A DNA stretch of 64,000 bases from JBIKWM01 sp044356305 (GTDB taxonomy: Bacteria > Bacteroidota > Bacteroidia > UBA10329), in contig JBIKWM010000005.1 in the NCBI GenBank assembly GCA_044356305.1, forward strand, positions 75,309 through 139,308, given 5' to 3'. Positions 56,688 to 64,000 of this stretch are shown here, piece after piece. The notes beneath the pieces were generated by a model. The model searched no databases. It was not told where the DNA came from and saw only the letters and a program-made list of their open reading frames with translations. The translations under genes and the position numbers were made by a program. Numbering within the stretch: position 1 is the first letter of the stretch; each line of letters starts with the position of its first letter.

Positions 56688-59195
56688 TCATCTCAAAGTT
56701 TTAATGAAACGCTGAAAGGCATTTTCGAATTTAGGTAGTGAGGATATGAAAAAGTCATTCATTCTTGCCCAAGTATCTTCTTGATACAGATTCACCCCCA
56801 TCAATTCATACTTGACTCGGCTCATTTTATTATCAGGTAATTCCTCCCATTCCAGTATGCTTCCAAAAGCCGTCTCAATCGCATCTCTATTCTTCAGCAA
56901 CCTATGAAAGTAAGACTTATTTTGTTCCTTACTTGAAGTGGATATTCCCAACTCGATTCGTACAAGCGATTTGGTTACAATCAAAGTGTATGAGACACCG
57001 CCAATACCAGCGCCAGTGCTTAACCAATGGTCTTTCGTAGGGCGTACATTCCCAAATAAATTCGTGTCATTAAGAAGCGGCAGTAATTGCTGCCAATATT
57101 TCTTCCTTACCCCAAATCGATTCGGTTCAGTAGCGCTCTCCTCATTTGCAGCATATTTTATAAGCAACTCTTCCTCTAATTCAAATATAGTGAGCAATTT
57201 TTTCAATATGCTGAACTTGGAATTACTGTCAATATTAGATTCTATGTACCAACCACTGACGACTTCTTGAGCTGCTCTGAAGCTTTCGGAACTTCTTGCA
57301 ATTCTTATTGTGTCTTGGCTATTCAATAAAAGTTGTGCGTTTCTATCATGTAACTTACTTATTACATAAAAGTACATTTGAGCAATCGTATCCTCCTCAA
57401 CCTTTGTGTTATCCCATATAAAGTACTCCAATTTTCTATGTGTGGGACTCTCTGCATCAAAAATATTGAGTTCATCTGATTCTTCAGATTCAGAAATAGG
57501 TACATCTGGGAAAGCCCAAATTTTCAAGAACCGGTCATGTATGATATTTAATCTGTCCTCATAAGCATTTATATCCCATGTCGATATATTTTTTAGGTAT
57601 GTATTGAGCCACAATCTGCTATAGTTATATCCTTGTTCACCCTCATTGTTATTCATCTTCTTTTTTTCACAAAAGGATTTATTCCCCAACGCACCGTTAT
57701 TACCTGATAGGGTAAGGTTTGCAATTGTATTGAGGTACTTCTCCTTAAAGAGAAAATAATCTTCTGAAGAAATGTCTGAAGTCCATTCATCACTCGGGTT
57801 ATTTGGAAAAATATGTTCAATGGTAATATTCTCGTTGCTGGTGTTCACATATTCCCTGTTATTGTAGTTTTCAAGCATCTCAAACAGGTAATTTCTGTTC
57901 TTTGGTTTTATATTGTAAAGATCCTTATCTTTCAATGCCGTTCTAATGTCCTCATCACTTGGAAATTTAGCACTTCCTTTCTTTTTCGCTAAGGCTGCCG
58001 CAATTGAATCATAATACGCTTCAGCATCAACCTCCGAATAAAGGGTCATGAATATCTTATTCAGTGCATTCGTAGGCAATCCTACGATAAATCTTCTCCA
58101 GGCGTAGCTTTGAATTAATTTAAAGATTTTCACTAAGTCCTCTTTAGACAAAAAGCCATTCTCGGCATCCTCAAAAACCTGCAAAAGGAACGGGAAAGCT
58201 ACATTGATTTCCAAACGGCTGATGTATTCCAATTCACGTTTGATTTCCACATCAAGCACTGTGGACGGATTAATCAATTTCTTATAGTGAATGGACATGG
58301 ACTTGATATTTTCAAGCTCCTGCTGATAAGTCCCATCCTTTTTATTGTGATAGATGCTCTTGAACTCTGCGTAGACTTGGTTCTTATTAGGAATCTTTCT
58401 GGTCTTCAGCGTAAGATAGTCTCTAATGAACTCAGAGACTAATGAAGTCTGCCTGACGTAGTCTCTAGCATTTTCTTCAATTGGATTCCAAATGGTTTCG
58501 AAAACTCGATTCTGATCTTTTGGTGTGAGATCCATCAGAATGAAATTTCGAATCAAGTCAGACTGGGACAAATCCAATCCTGTAGAATTTAAACTTTCAA
58601 AAATGCGTTGAGGATCATCCTTGTCTCTTTCCAGAGAAATCTCAACGAATATCAATCGATTAAGACCATTCAATATAGTGTAAAATTTCTCTTCCGTTAT
58701 TACACTTCTGAAGTAATTGAAATTTTCTATCACATTCGAATACGGCAAGGATTTATTGTCGGTCCCTAATAAAATGGATTTGAAAGCCACTGAGTTTGCG
58801 TCTGTCTGCTTCAGTTTGAGTTTGCTTTCATCGTTTCTCACGTATTGATTGGTGAGAAACATATTGTACAAACGTTCTGATTCTCGTGATAATCCATTGT
58901 CTATGGCAAAACGATATAATGCCACGTACAATATGTTGATAGTCGTCAAACGCTGTTGACCGTCAATAATAACGAGCTCTTTAACTTCGCTTGTGCTGTA
59001 AGTGCCCTCATGCACAAATACTATGCTACCGATAAAATGAGTGCCTCTGTTTTCGGTTTCAACGGAGATAATATCCCTCAGAAGGTCTTTACACTCTGTA
59101 TTTGACCAATCGTAGTTGCGCTGGTACACAGGTATTACAAACTGCACGTTTGGTGCCTGTAGGAAATTGTTTATTTGAAGTTCGTTAGCTTTCAT
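56688..59195 (-). CDS. DUF262-DUF1524-DUF4268 protein, GmrSD/BrxU-like restriction or defence factor
   Basis: An 835-residue protein in the order DUF262, DUF1524 (HNH), DUF4268. The DUF262 part has IPVYQRNYDW (21-30) and the diagnostic IIDGQQRLTT (Asp78-Arg82). The HNH part has ITIEHIFPNNPSDEW near 458. The C-terminal 150 residues fit DUF4268 (PNRFGVRKKYWQQLLPLL and KSLVRIELGI). DUF262/DUF1524 fusions include GmrSD and BrxU type IV-like enzymes acting on modified phage DNA; that specific activity is inference. The gene is visibly AT-richer than its neighbours, pointing to horizontal acquisition. Confidence 0.8.
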   Translation of the reverse strand: MKANELQINNFLQAPNVQFVIPVYQRNYDWSNTECKDLLRDIISVETENRGTHFIGSIVFVHEGTYSTSEVKELVIIDGQQRLTTINILYVALYRFAIDNGLSRESERLYNMFLTNQYVRNDESKLKLKQTDANSVAFKSILLGTDNKSLPYSNVIENFNYFRSVITEEKFYTILNGLNRLIFVEISLERDKDDPQRIFESLNSTGLDLSQSDLIRNFILMDLTPKDQNRVFETIWNPIEENARDYVRQTSLVSEFIRDYLTLKTRKIPNKNQVYAEFKSIYHNKKDGTYQQELENIKSMSIHYKKLINPSTVLDVEIKRELEYISRLEINVAFPFLLQVFEDAENGFLSKEDLVKIFKLIQSYAWRRFIVGLPTNALNKIFMTLYSEVDAEAYYDSIAAALAKKKGSAKFPSDEDIRTALKDKDLYNIKPKNRNYLFEMLENYNNREYVNTSNENITIEHIFPNNPSDEWTSDISSEDYFLFKEKYLNTIANLTLSGNNGALGNKSFCEKKKMNNNEGEQGYNYSRLWLNTYLKNISTWDINAYEDRLNIIHDRFLKIWAFPDVPISESEESDELNIFDAESPTHRKLEYFIWDNTKVEEDTIAQMYFYVISKLHDRNAQLLLNSQDTIRIARSSESFRAAQEVVSGWYIESNIDSNSKFSILKKLLTIFELEEELLIKYAANEESATEPNRFGVRKKYWQQLLPLLNDTNLFGNVRPTKDHWLSTGAGIGGVSYTLIVTKSLVRIELGISTSSKEQNKSYFHRLLKNRDAIETAFGSILEWEELPDNKMSRVKYELMGVNLYQEDTWARMNDFFISSLPKFENAFQRFIKTLR

Positions 59196-59229
59196 CTTAT
59201 TCGATTCGGTTGCTTTTTACAATTTTAAT

Positions 59230-59343
59230 CTACTCCTCCGTAAGCCCATACAGCCGATACACCATCTGGTCAATCTCCTTGATTAAGGAGTCTATCAAAG
59301 CTTGCAGGGCGCGGTCTTTGATCTCGTTCCAACTCAACGGCAT
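59230..59343 (-). pseudogene. 37-codon remnant joining N- and C-terminal ends of a DNA methyltransferase
   Basis: The frame starts with MPLSWNEIKDRAL, the usual N-terminus of a class of DNA methyltransferases, and continues without a break into LIDSLIKEIDQMVYRLYGLTEE, the usual C-terminus of such enzymes or of related restriction proteins (LVYELYGLTEEE). Everything in between is gone, so the best reading is an internal deletion that kept the frame. It is 34 bases upstream of and on the same strand as the DUF262 gene. This is inference from family memory, not a database result. Confidence 0.6.
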
Positions 59344-59699
59344 GGGCTACCTATCTATATGTCCTCGAATTAACCCCCGCAAGGTAATAACCCGCCCCAA
59401 CACCCCCCATCCTCGCCCCTTCAACAAACTCCCCCCCACTTGTCAACCTCGGGCCCTACGCAAGAAAATTAGCCCCCGTTTTACCCCGTCTGACATGTAA
59501 TTTATGGCCACTTTGTGGTAAAGGGTGTTTTGCAGCACTGACGCGGCCTGCGGGCGGTGAAGAGGGTGTGCGGAGGCCCAAAAAAGGTCCGTCAGACATG
59601 TAATTTATGAGCAAAAGTTGGTTTGATAGTGCCAAATTGTCCGTTATACATTCGCATCTACGATCAGTAAACAAGGCCTACAAACCAACACATTTCAAT
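59344..59699. other. Gene-free region with a 21-bp near-identical direct repeat
   Basis: CCGTC(T/A)GACATGTAATTTATG occurs at 59486-59506 and 59589-59609, one mismatch in 21, 103 bp apart. The LytTR gene starts 91 bases after the second copy, with a TACATTCG -7 box at 59647-59654. C-rich tracts fill the rest. Confidence 0.6.
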
Positions 59700-60128
59700 A
59701 TGGAAAAACCTAAGATTCAACCTGTTATGGTGGTCAGTGGCAATGAGTGCCACTACATAGACCCGTACACGCTGGTGCTGCTGAGCCGCGAGGACCAGCG
59801 CACCATGGTGTATTATGTGTCGTTGCGCAGCCTGAGGGTGGTGGAGCTGTCGTGCGCCACGGACCTTGCCCGGCTGGTGGGCGGCCTGCCGGGCTATTTC
59901 TTTGGGGTGAACCGCAGCCAGGTGGTGAACCTGCACTACGCACAGGCCATGGACCAGACCATGCACCTGGACATGAAGTGCGGTGGGCTGCCCCCTGTGC
60001 GGGTGAGCCGGAGGAATCTGACTGACTTCAACAGCGCCATGCGCGAGTCGTATGCCGATGTGGAGACCGAGCTGGCCTGCGCTGTGATAGTGCAGGCGGT
60101 GCTCGGCAACGCGCGGCCCCGCCCCTGA
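59700..60128 (+). CDS. LytTR-domain DNA-binding protein
   Basis: A 142-residue protein that is little more than a LytTR DNA-binding domain: GNECHYIDPYTLVLLSREDQRTMVYYVSLRSLRVV, then FFGVNRSQVVNLHYAQAMDQTMHLDMKCGGLPPVRVSRRNLTDFNSAMRE. There is no receiver or membrane sensor domain. LytTR proteins bind paired direct repeats about two helical turns apart. ATG 59700 was chosen over an in-frame start at 59607 because the latter would place the promoter in the coding region. A 21-bp phased array lies about 290 bp downstream. Confidence 0.88.
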   Translation: MEKPKIQPVMVVSGNECHYIDPYTLVLLSREDQRTMVYYVSLRSLRVVELSCATDLARLVGGLPGYFFGVNRSQVVNLHYAQAMDQTMHLDMKCGGLPPVRVSRRNLTDFNSAMRESYADVETELACAVIVQAVLGNARPRP

Positions 60129-60147
60129 GGGGTCCGGGGACTTCGCG

Positions 60148-60161
60148 CGGGTGCGCACCCG
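60148..60161. other. 14-bp perfect palindrome after the LytTR gene
   Basis: CGGGTGCGCACCCG, 19 bases beyond the stop. No T-run follows, so it is a poor rho-independent terminator; it may be a binding site. Confidence 0.5.
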
Positions 60162-60286
60162 TTCCATAGTGTCTTATAGGGCCCGCGTGGCGCCCATGGG
60201 TGCGCCTGTGCCCCGTTCATAGCTGCCTGATGCTGCCCGATGTGGGCCGCACGGGGCCTTTGTGCGCCCTGTTGCGGGCGGTCGGT

Positions 60287-60349
60287 TACCGCTCAGGCCC
60301 CTATGCCTACCGCTCAGGCCCGATGTGCTACCGCTCGGGCGCTGTCCAT
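60287..60349. repeat. Three-unit 21-bp repeat, TACCGCTCAGGCCC core
   Basis: The core TACCGCTC(A/G)GGC begins at 60287, 60308 and 60329, exactly 21 bp apart. The seven remaining bases of each unit vary. Confidence 0.8.
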
Positions 60350-60419
60350 GGCCGTCCGGAACGGGTTGTTGAGGTTTGCCCCCATGATTGTCGAGCGTTC
60401 GAACATGCCAGTGGAGAAT

Positions 60420-60671
60420 GATCGCAACCCTGCACGGGCCGATCGCAGCCGTGTTTGGAACGATCGCAGCCGTGTTTGGAGCGATCGCAGCCGTGTTTGG
60501 AGCGATCGCAGCCGTGTTTGGAACGATCGCAGCCGTGTTTGGAACGATCGCAGCCGTGTTTGGAACGATCGCAGCCGTGTTTGGAACGATCGCAGCCGTG
60601 TTTGGAGCGATCGCAGCCGTGTTTGGAACGATCGCAGCCGTGTTTGGAGCGATCGCAGCCGTGTTACAGAT
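60420..60671. repeat. Array of twelve 21-bp repeats, GATCGCAGCC core
   Basis: Units start at 60420 and then every 21 bp through 60651. The first is degenerate; the next eleven are perfect except for one A/G position (GGAACG or GGAGCG before the core). Every frame on both strands is open, because 21 is a multiple of three and no stop falls in the unit. I treat it as non-coding. It lies between the LytTR gene and the gene at 60780. Confidence 0.93.
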
Positions 60672-60779
60672 TTTGACCCGTCCGGGCGCTGGAAGGCCCC
60701 TTGGCCCCATCGCCCCATCGTACCGATCACATTCAACCGTTCACTTTTTCAACCTAAAAACCATTAACAACAACTCATC

Positions 60780-61466
60780 ATGGCAGGAATTCATTGTTCA
60801 CTCAGTTTCAAACGGATCAAAATCGGTGATCTCGATGGCTTTGCCACCGGTGTGCGCGAAGGCATCTACGTCATCAATCCCACGGTGTTCCCTAGCCCGC
60901 CCATTACGCAGGTGGTATTTGATGGGCTGATAGCCGACTACCAGAATACGTGGAACACGTACAAGAACGCCCGGGGCTCGGCCACACGCGGGGCCTTCAA
61001 TGTGGCCGATGAGGCCCTTGAGGAGGCCCTGGTGACGATGGCCACATTTGTCGATGGCAAGGCACTGGGCAGCGAGGCCATCATACTGCAGGGTGGCTAC
61101 ACGCCTACCCGGAACAGCAACGGCAGCAGACCTGCGCCTGCCACCATCACAGGGGCATCGTTGCAACTGGGTGCCACGCAGGAGCTGCTGTGCGACTGCG
61201 ACCCACAGCCGCAGATTGACACCTATGTGGCCATCCTCACCGAGGGTGCACCCCTGCCGCCCGATGTGAGCATAGCCAACGGTATGATGGTGCTGGCGCC
61301 CGGCACCATGACGCTGCCGCGCACCATCTACACCTCGTACAGCAAGAGCCGCAAAAAATCGTTCACGGGCCTTACGGTGGGCACGGTGTATTACCTCACC
61401 ATGTTCGGCATCGGCACCGGGGGCGTCAGCCAACTGTGCGACCCCGTGAAGCGCATGTGCAACTGA
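60780..61466 (+). CDS. Bacteroidota protein of unknown function with fibronectin III-like C-terminus
   Basis: A 228-residue protein. Its N-terminal half (INPTVFPSPPITQVVFDGLIADYQNTWNTYKNARGSATRGAFNVADEALEEALVTMATFVDG) resembles a family of about 200-residue Bacteroidota proteins of unknown function that carry a helical region followed by an FnIII-like fold, here represented by KKSFTGLTVGTVYYLTMFGIGTGG. There is no signal peptide. It starts about 110 bases after the 21-bp array, with no gene in between. Confidence 0.65.
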   Translation: MAGIHCSLSFKRIKIGDLDGFATGVREGIYVINPTVFPSPPITQVVFDGLIADYQNTWNTYKNARGSATRGAFNVADEALEEALVTMATFVDGKALGSEAIILQGGYTPTRNSNGSRPAPATITGASLQLGATQELLCDCDPQPQIDTYVAILTEGAPLPPDVSIANGMMVLAPGTMTLPRTIYTSYSKSRKKSFTGLTVGTVYYLTMFGIGTGGVSQLCDPVKRMCN

Positions 61467-61478
61467 TGGGTTTTTTGG

Positions 61479-61506
61479 GTAGAGACGTAGCATGCTACGT
61501 CTCTAC
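61479..61506. repeat. 28-bp perfect palindrome
   Basis: GTAGAGACGTAGCA is followed immediately by its own reverse complement. Elements with this sequence are familiar as dispersed REP-like or miniature palindromes in Bacteroidota and other genomes. A T-run precedes rather than follows it. Confidence 0.8.
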
Positions 61507-61511
61507 GGCCC

Positions 61512-61559
61512 ACGCCCCTACGCCCCTACGCCCCCACGCCCCCACGCCCCCACGCCCCG
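61512..61559. repeat. Six-unit 8-bp repeat ACGCCCC(T/C)
   Basis: Six tandem octamers, ACGCCCCT or ACGCCCCC, follow the palindrome. A simple-sequence tract in the intergenic space. Confidence 0.8.
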
Positions 61560-61693
61560 TCCCTCATTTCAGGGGCGGGGAAGGGCCGATGCAGTTGTTC
61601 ATTTTCAAGCGACAGTTATTACTCAACAGAGTGATATGGCCTGAGCGTGAGTACGTTTGTTGTTGGTCACCTCACCTCAAGACCTCATCAGCC

Positions 61694-63613
61694 ATGAAGA
61701 ATCTGTTCCCCTTATTGGCGCTTTTACTGGCCGCTGACACCCATGCACAACATTTATCTTGGGCAGAGACGGTAGGCAGTGCGGAATGGGACTACGGCTG
61801 GTCGGTGACCACCGATGCAGCCGGTAATGTCTATGCCACCGGCAGTTTTGGCGATGTGGCCGATTTTGACCCGGGCAGCGGTGTACTGAACCTGACCCCG
61901 AGCGGAGGGTCGGATGACATCTTTATTCAGAAGCTGTCGCCTCAGGGCGCGCTGATATGGGCCAAGCGCATCGGAGGCACGCTGGCTGACGAGGGCCGAA
62001 GGATACACCTGGACAGCCAGGGCAACATCTATGTGTCGGGCACCTTTAGGGGCACGGTCGATTTCAATCCCGGTGCCCCTGTCTTCAACCTTGTAAACCC
62101 GAACGGGACTACCGATGCGGGATTTCTGCTCAAGCTCAACCCCAACGGGGGTTTTGCATGGGCCCGACAGTTTGAGAGCACCGGCACCACCCGCCCGCAG
62201 CACATCTTGACCGACTCTCAAGATAATGTTCTGGTGGCGGGCACCTACCAATCGGCCACCGATTTCGATCTGAATGCAGGCACATTCAACCTTCCGGTAC
62301 TTGCTGTTTTGGACAATATGTTCTTCATGAAAATCGACTCCACAAGTCAGTTCATATGGGCCAAGGGCATAAAAGGCAGTGGGTCCGAGAGCATCCGCTC
62401 AATGGACCTCGACCAGGACGACAACCTGTACGCGACCGGATACATGGCGGGCGGAACCACCGATTTTGACCCCGATGCCGGGGTGGCTCAGGTCACTGCG
62501 GCCAGCGATGGCACCTTCGACTCGTATGTGCTGAAACTGAGCGTGAACGGGAATTTTGTGTGGGTGCGTCACTTCAACGGGACAGGTGCCTCGGGCAATT
62601 CCGTCACCATTAACCGCATGCATGTGGCCACCGATGGCATCATGCACATGGCCGGTGACATGCGGGGCATGCAGGACCTTGACCCCGGTGCAGGCACCGA
62701 TACCCAGAATGCCCTTGGCTACAATGCCTTTTACCTCAAGCTCGACACGGCCGGGAACCATGTGTTGGGCAAGGTGCTGGGCTCGGGCAGCAATTTTTAT
62801 GGCGACAGGATGTGCCGCATGTCAACGGGCGATGTGTATGTGATGGGTTTTTTTCAGGGCGCGGTGGATTTTGACCCCGGACCCGCTGTGCTCAACCTGC
62901 CGGTGCTCGGGGCCAACGGGGCCCTGTTCATCATGCGCATCACCGACAGCGGTGACCTGGTCTCGGTGAAGCAGATAGGCGGGGCCTTCAGTCAGACCCT
63001 CGATGACCTGGCCATTGACCCGGCCGACAATCTGCTGCTCACCGGCACATTCCGCCTCACCATGGACATGGACCCCGACACCTCTACCGTGTCCATCGCC
63101 TCGGCCTCGAGCTACGGAGACGCCTATGTCATCAGGCTCGACCATTGCGACATAGCCGCCACCACCACCACCGTGGGGGCCACCATCACGGCCACCGAGG
63201 CCGGACTCGCCTACCAGTGGTTCGACTGCCTGACATCGGCTCCGGTAGCGGGCGCCACAGACCAGAGTTTCAGCCCCGTCACCAACGGCAGCTATGCCGT
63301 GGAGGTGACCGCCAATGGCTGCACCGTCATGTCAGACTGCATCGACATTCTCACCGTGGGCGTGGGGGCCGGGCTCCTCGAGGCCGTGCGTGTGGCGCCC
63401 AACCCAGGCAACGGCCTGTTCTCGGTACATGGCCTCAGGGCCACCGACCGCGCAGAGGTGCTCGATATGCTGGGCCGTACAATAACTGATGTCACGACCC
63501 TGAATGGCACCGCAGCCCAATGCGACCTGCGCCATGCACCCAAAGGGGTGTATCTGCTGCGCGTCACGCACAACGGCCAGCAGACGACCGTGATCCGCCT
63601 TCTGGTCCAGTAA
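61694..63613 (+). CDS. T9SS-exported SBBP-type beta-propeller protein
   Basis: A 639-residue protein. ATG 61694 starts the signal peptide MKNLFPLLALLLAADTHAQ; an upstream in-frame extension was rejected. Blades of about 45-60 residues repeat with SBBP features (WSVTTDAAGNVYATGSF, DFDPGSGVLNL, DIFIQKLSPQGALIWAKRIGG). A type A T9SS sorting domain begins at about 565 (VRVAPNPGNGLFSV ... GVYLLRVTHNGQQTTVIRLLVQ). The blade layout differs from the cargo at 53907, but both are likely surface proteins. Confidence 0.88.
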   Translation: MKNLFPLLALLLAADTHAQHLSWAETVGSAEWDYGWSVTTDAAGNVYATGSFGDVADFDPGSGVLNLTPSGGSDDIFIQKLSPQGALIWAKRIGGTLADEGRRIHLDSQGNIYVSGTFRGTVDFNPGAPVFNLVNPNGTTDAGFLLKLNPNGGFAWARQFESTGTTRPQHILTDSQDNVLVAGTYQSATDFDLNAGTFNLPVLAVLDNMFFMKIDSTSQFIWAKGIKGSGSESIRSMDLDQDDNLYATGYMAGGTTDFDPDAGVAQVTAASDGTFDSYVLKLSVNGNFVWVRHFNGTGASGNSVTINRMHVATDGIMHMAGDMRGMQDLDPGAGTDTQNALGYNAFYLKLDTAGNHVLGKVLGSGSNFYGDRMCRMSTGDVYVMGFFQGAVDFDPGPAVLNLPVLGANGALFIMRITDSGDLVSVKQIGGAFSQTLDDLAIDPADNLLLTGTFRLTMDMDPDTSTVSIASASSYGDAYVIRLDHCDIAATTTTVGATITATEAGLAYQWFDCLTSAPVAGATDQSFSPVTNGSYAVEVTANGCTVMSDCIDILTVGVGAGLLEAVRVAPNPGNGLFSVHGLRATDRAEVLDMLGRTITDVTTLNGTAAQCDLRHAPKGVYLLRVTHNGQQTTVIRLLVQ

Positions 63614-63632
63614 GCAACGGCCCATCGGCCGC

Positions 63633-63985
63633 CTATGTCATGCCGGGCGAAGTCGAAGCATGCCTGCCATGGACGAAGGGCTCACGGTGACATAGGTATC
63701 GCGGCCTCTGTTATCGAGAGCGAAGGCCACCTATGTCATGCTGAGCGAAGTCGAAGCATGCCGGACCTAACACCAAGCTTGATACTGAGCACCCTTCGAC
63801 CGAGTTTATCCTGAGCATAGCCGAAGGGCTCACATTGCCATGAGAGCGTGCCCCACCTATGTCATGCCGGGCGAAGTCGAAGCATGCCGGACCTAACGCC
63901 AAGCCTGATACTGAGCACCCTTCGACTTCGCTCAGGGTGACATAGGTATCGCGGCCCTGTCATGCTGAGCGAAGTCGAAGCATGC
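63633..63985. repeat. Cluster of REP/BIME-like palindromic elements
   Basis: The unit TATGTCATGC(C/T)G(G/A)GCGAAG followed by TCGAAGCATGC occurs at 63633, 63731, 63857 and 63957. Inverted partners ending in GGTGACATAGGTATCGCGGCC lie at 63686 and 63936, and CCCTTCGAC at 63791 and 63918. Spacing is 98-126 bases, so the region is a near-tandem array of inverted units. No gene is visible here. Confidence 0.85.
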
Positions 63986-64000
63986 TGGCCATAGCCGAAA

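Noticed and set aside
59210..59500. Plus-strand 96-codon frame
   Set aside because: Antisense to the methyltransferase remnant and composed of low-complexity codons.
60420..60671. CRISPR array
   Set aside because: The units are identical with no spacers and no cas genes.
60174..60930. Long open frames on both strands, reading as heptapeptide repeats
   Set aside because: All follow from a stop-free 21-bp repeat, which is open in all six frames; no start, domain or ribosome-binding evidence favours one.
63711..63902. Minus-strand 63-codon frame
   Set aside because: Translation of REP-like repeats; repeated GPACFDFA segments reflect the repeats.

Overview
The window looks like chromosomal DNA of a GC-rich member of the Bacteroidota, probably a flavobacterial lineage. 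The reasons are two proteins ending in type IX secretion (T9SS) type A sorting domains, many -7 boxes fitting the Bacteroidota consensus TAnnTTTG (or TAnnTTCG), a DUF4468 protein, a CarB without the usual C-terminal allosteric domain, and the gene order rplM-rpsI-rpsB-tsf. No rRNA, CRISPR array, integrase or intact insertion sequence is visible. One tRNA gene, tRNA-Arg(CCG), is present.

Layout. 0-8.3 kb: the end of a beta-propeller protein, a membrane protein, a TPR/SpoIIE-type phosphatase divergent from a SiaC-like phosphoprotein and a lipoprotein, a large ABCG-like transporter, and miaE. 8.3-9.2 kb: a gene-free stretch with an array of 21-bp phased repeats. 9.2-14.6 kb: feoA-feoB-sprT-like, an aminotransferase, a sugar-phosphate guanylyltransferase, and the tRNA. 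14.6-20 kb (mostly minus strand): a secreted nuclease-like protein, a small membrane protein, two tandem paralogous lipoproteins with homologous terminators, and an ABC-F ATPase. 20-32.6 kb: DUF983, LptF/LptG, rlmN, an amidohydrolase, a DUF4468 protein, a PBP5-like carboxypeptidase, ispD, floA-nfeD, glpK, hemF, a LysM/periplasmic-binding lipoprotein, and an FMN reductase. 32.8-48 kb: carB, small lipoproteins, methyltransferases, arsC, prfB, recX, a haloalkane-dehalogenase-like hydrolase, sod, kbl, the ribosomal/translation block, pyrH, and a TonB-C/TPR protein. 48-64 kb is the accessory end: a 1845-residue alpha-2-macroglobulin with an intact thioester, three copies of a composite GAAAGTGA-type repeat, a T9SS cargo protein, an AT-rich DUF262/DUF1524/DUF4268 restriction-like gene, a 37-residue remnant that reads like the two ends of a DNA methyltransferase joined together, a LytTR regulator, two more 21-bp phased repeat arrays, a family protein of unknown function, a second T9SS cargo, and a cluster of REP-like palindromes.

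Most of the window is housekeeping. The parts worth a second look are the 48-64 kb end and the 8.4 kb array. Three unrelated repeat sequences share exactly the same 21-bp period (two helical turns). Two of these arrays lie directly between a LytTR regulator, a family known to bind direct repeats about two turns apart, and its downstream neighbour. The restriction-like gene and the collapsed methyltransferase remnant suggest a decayed defence locus.
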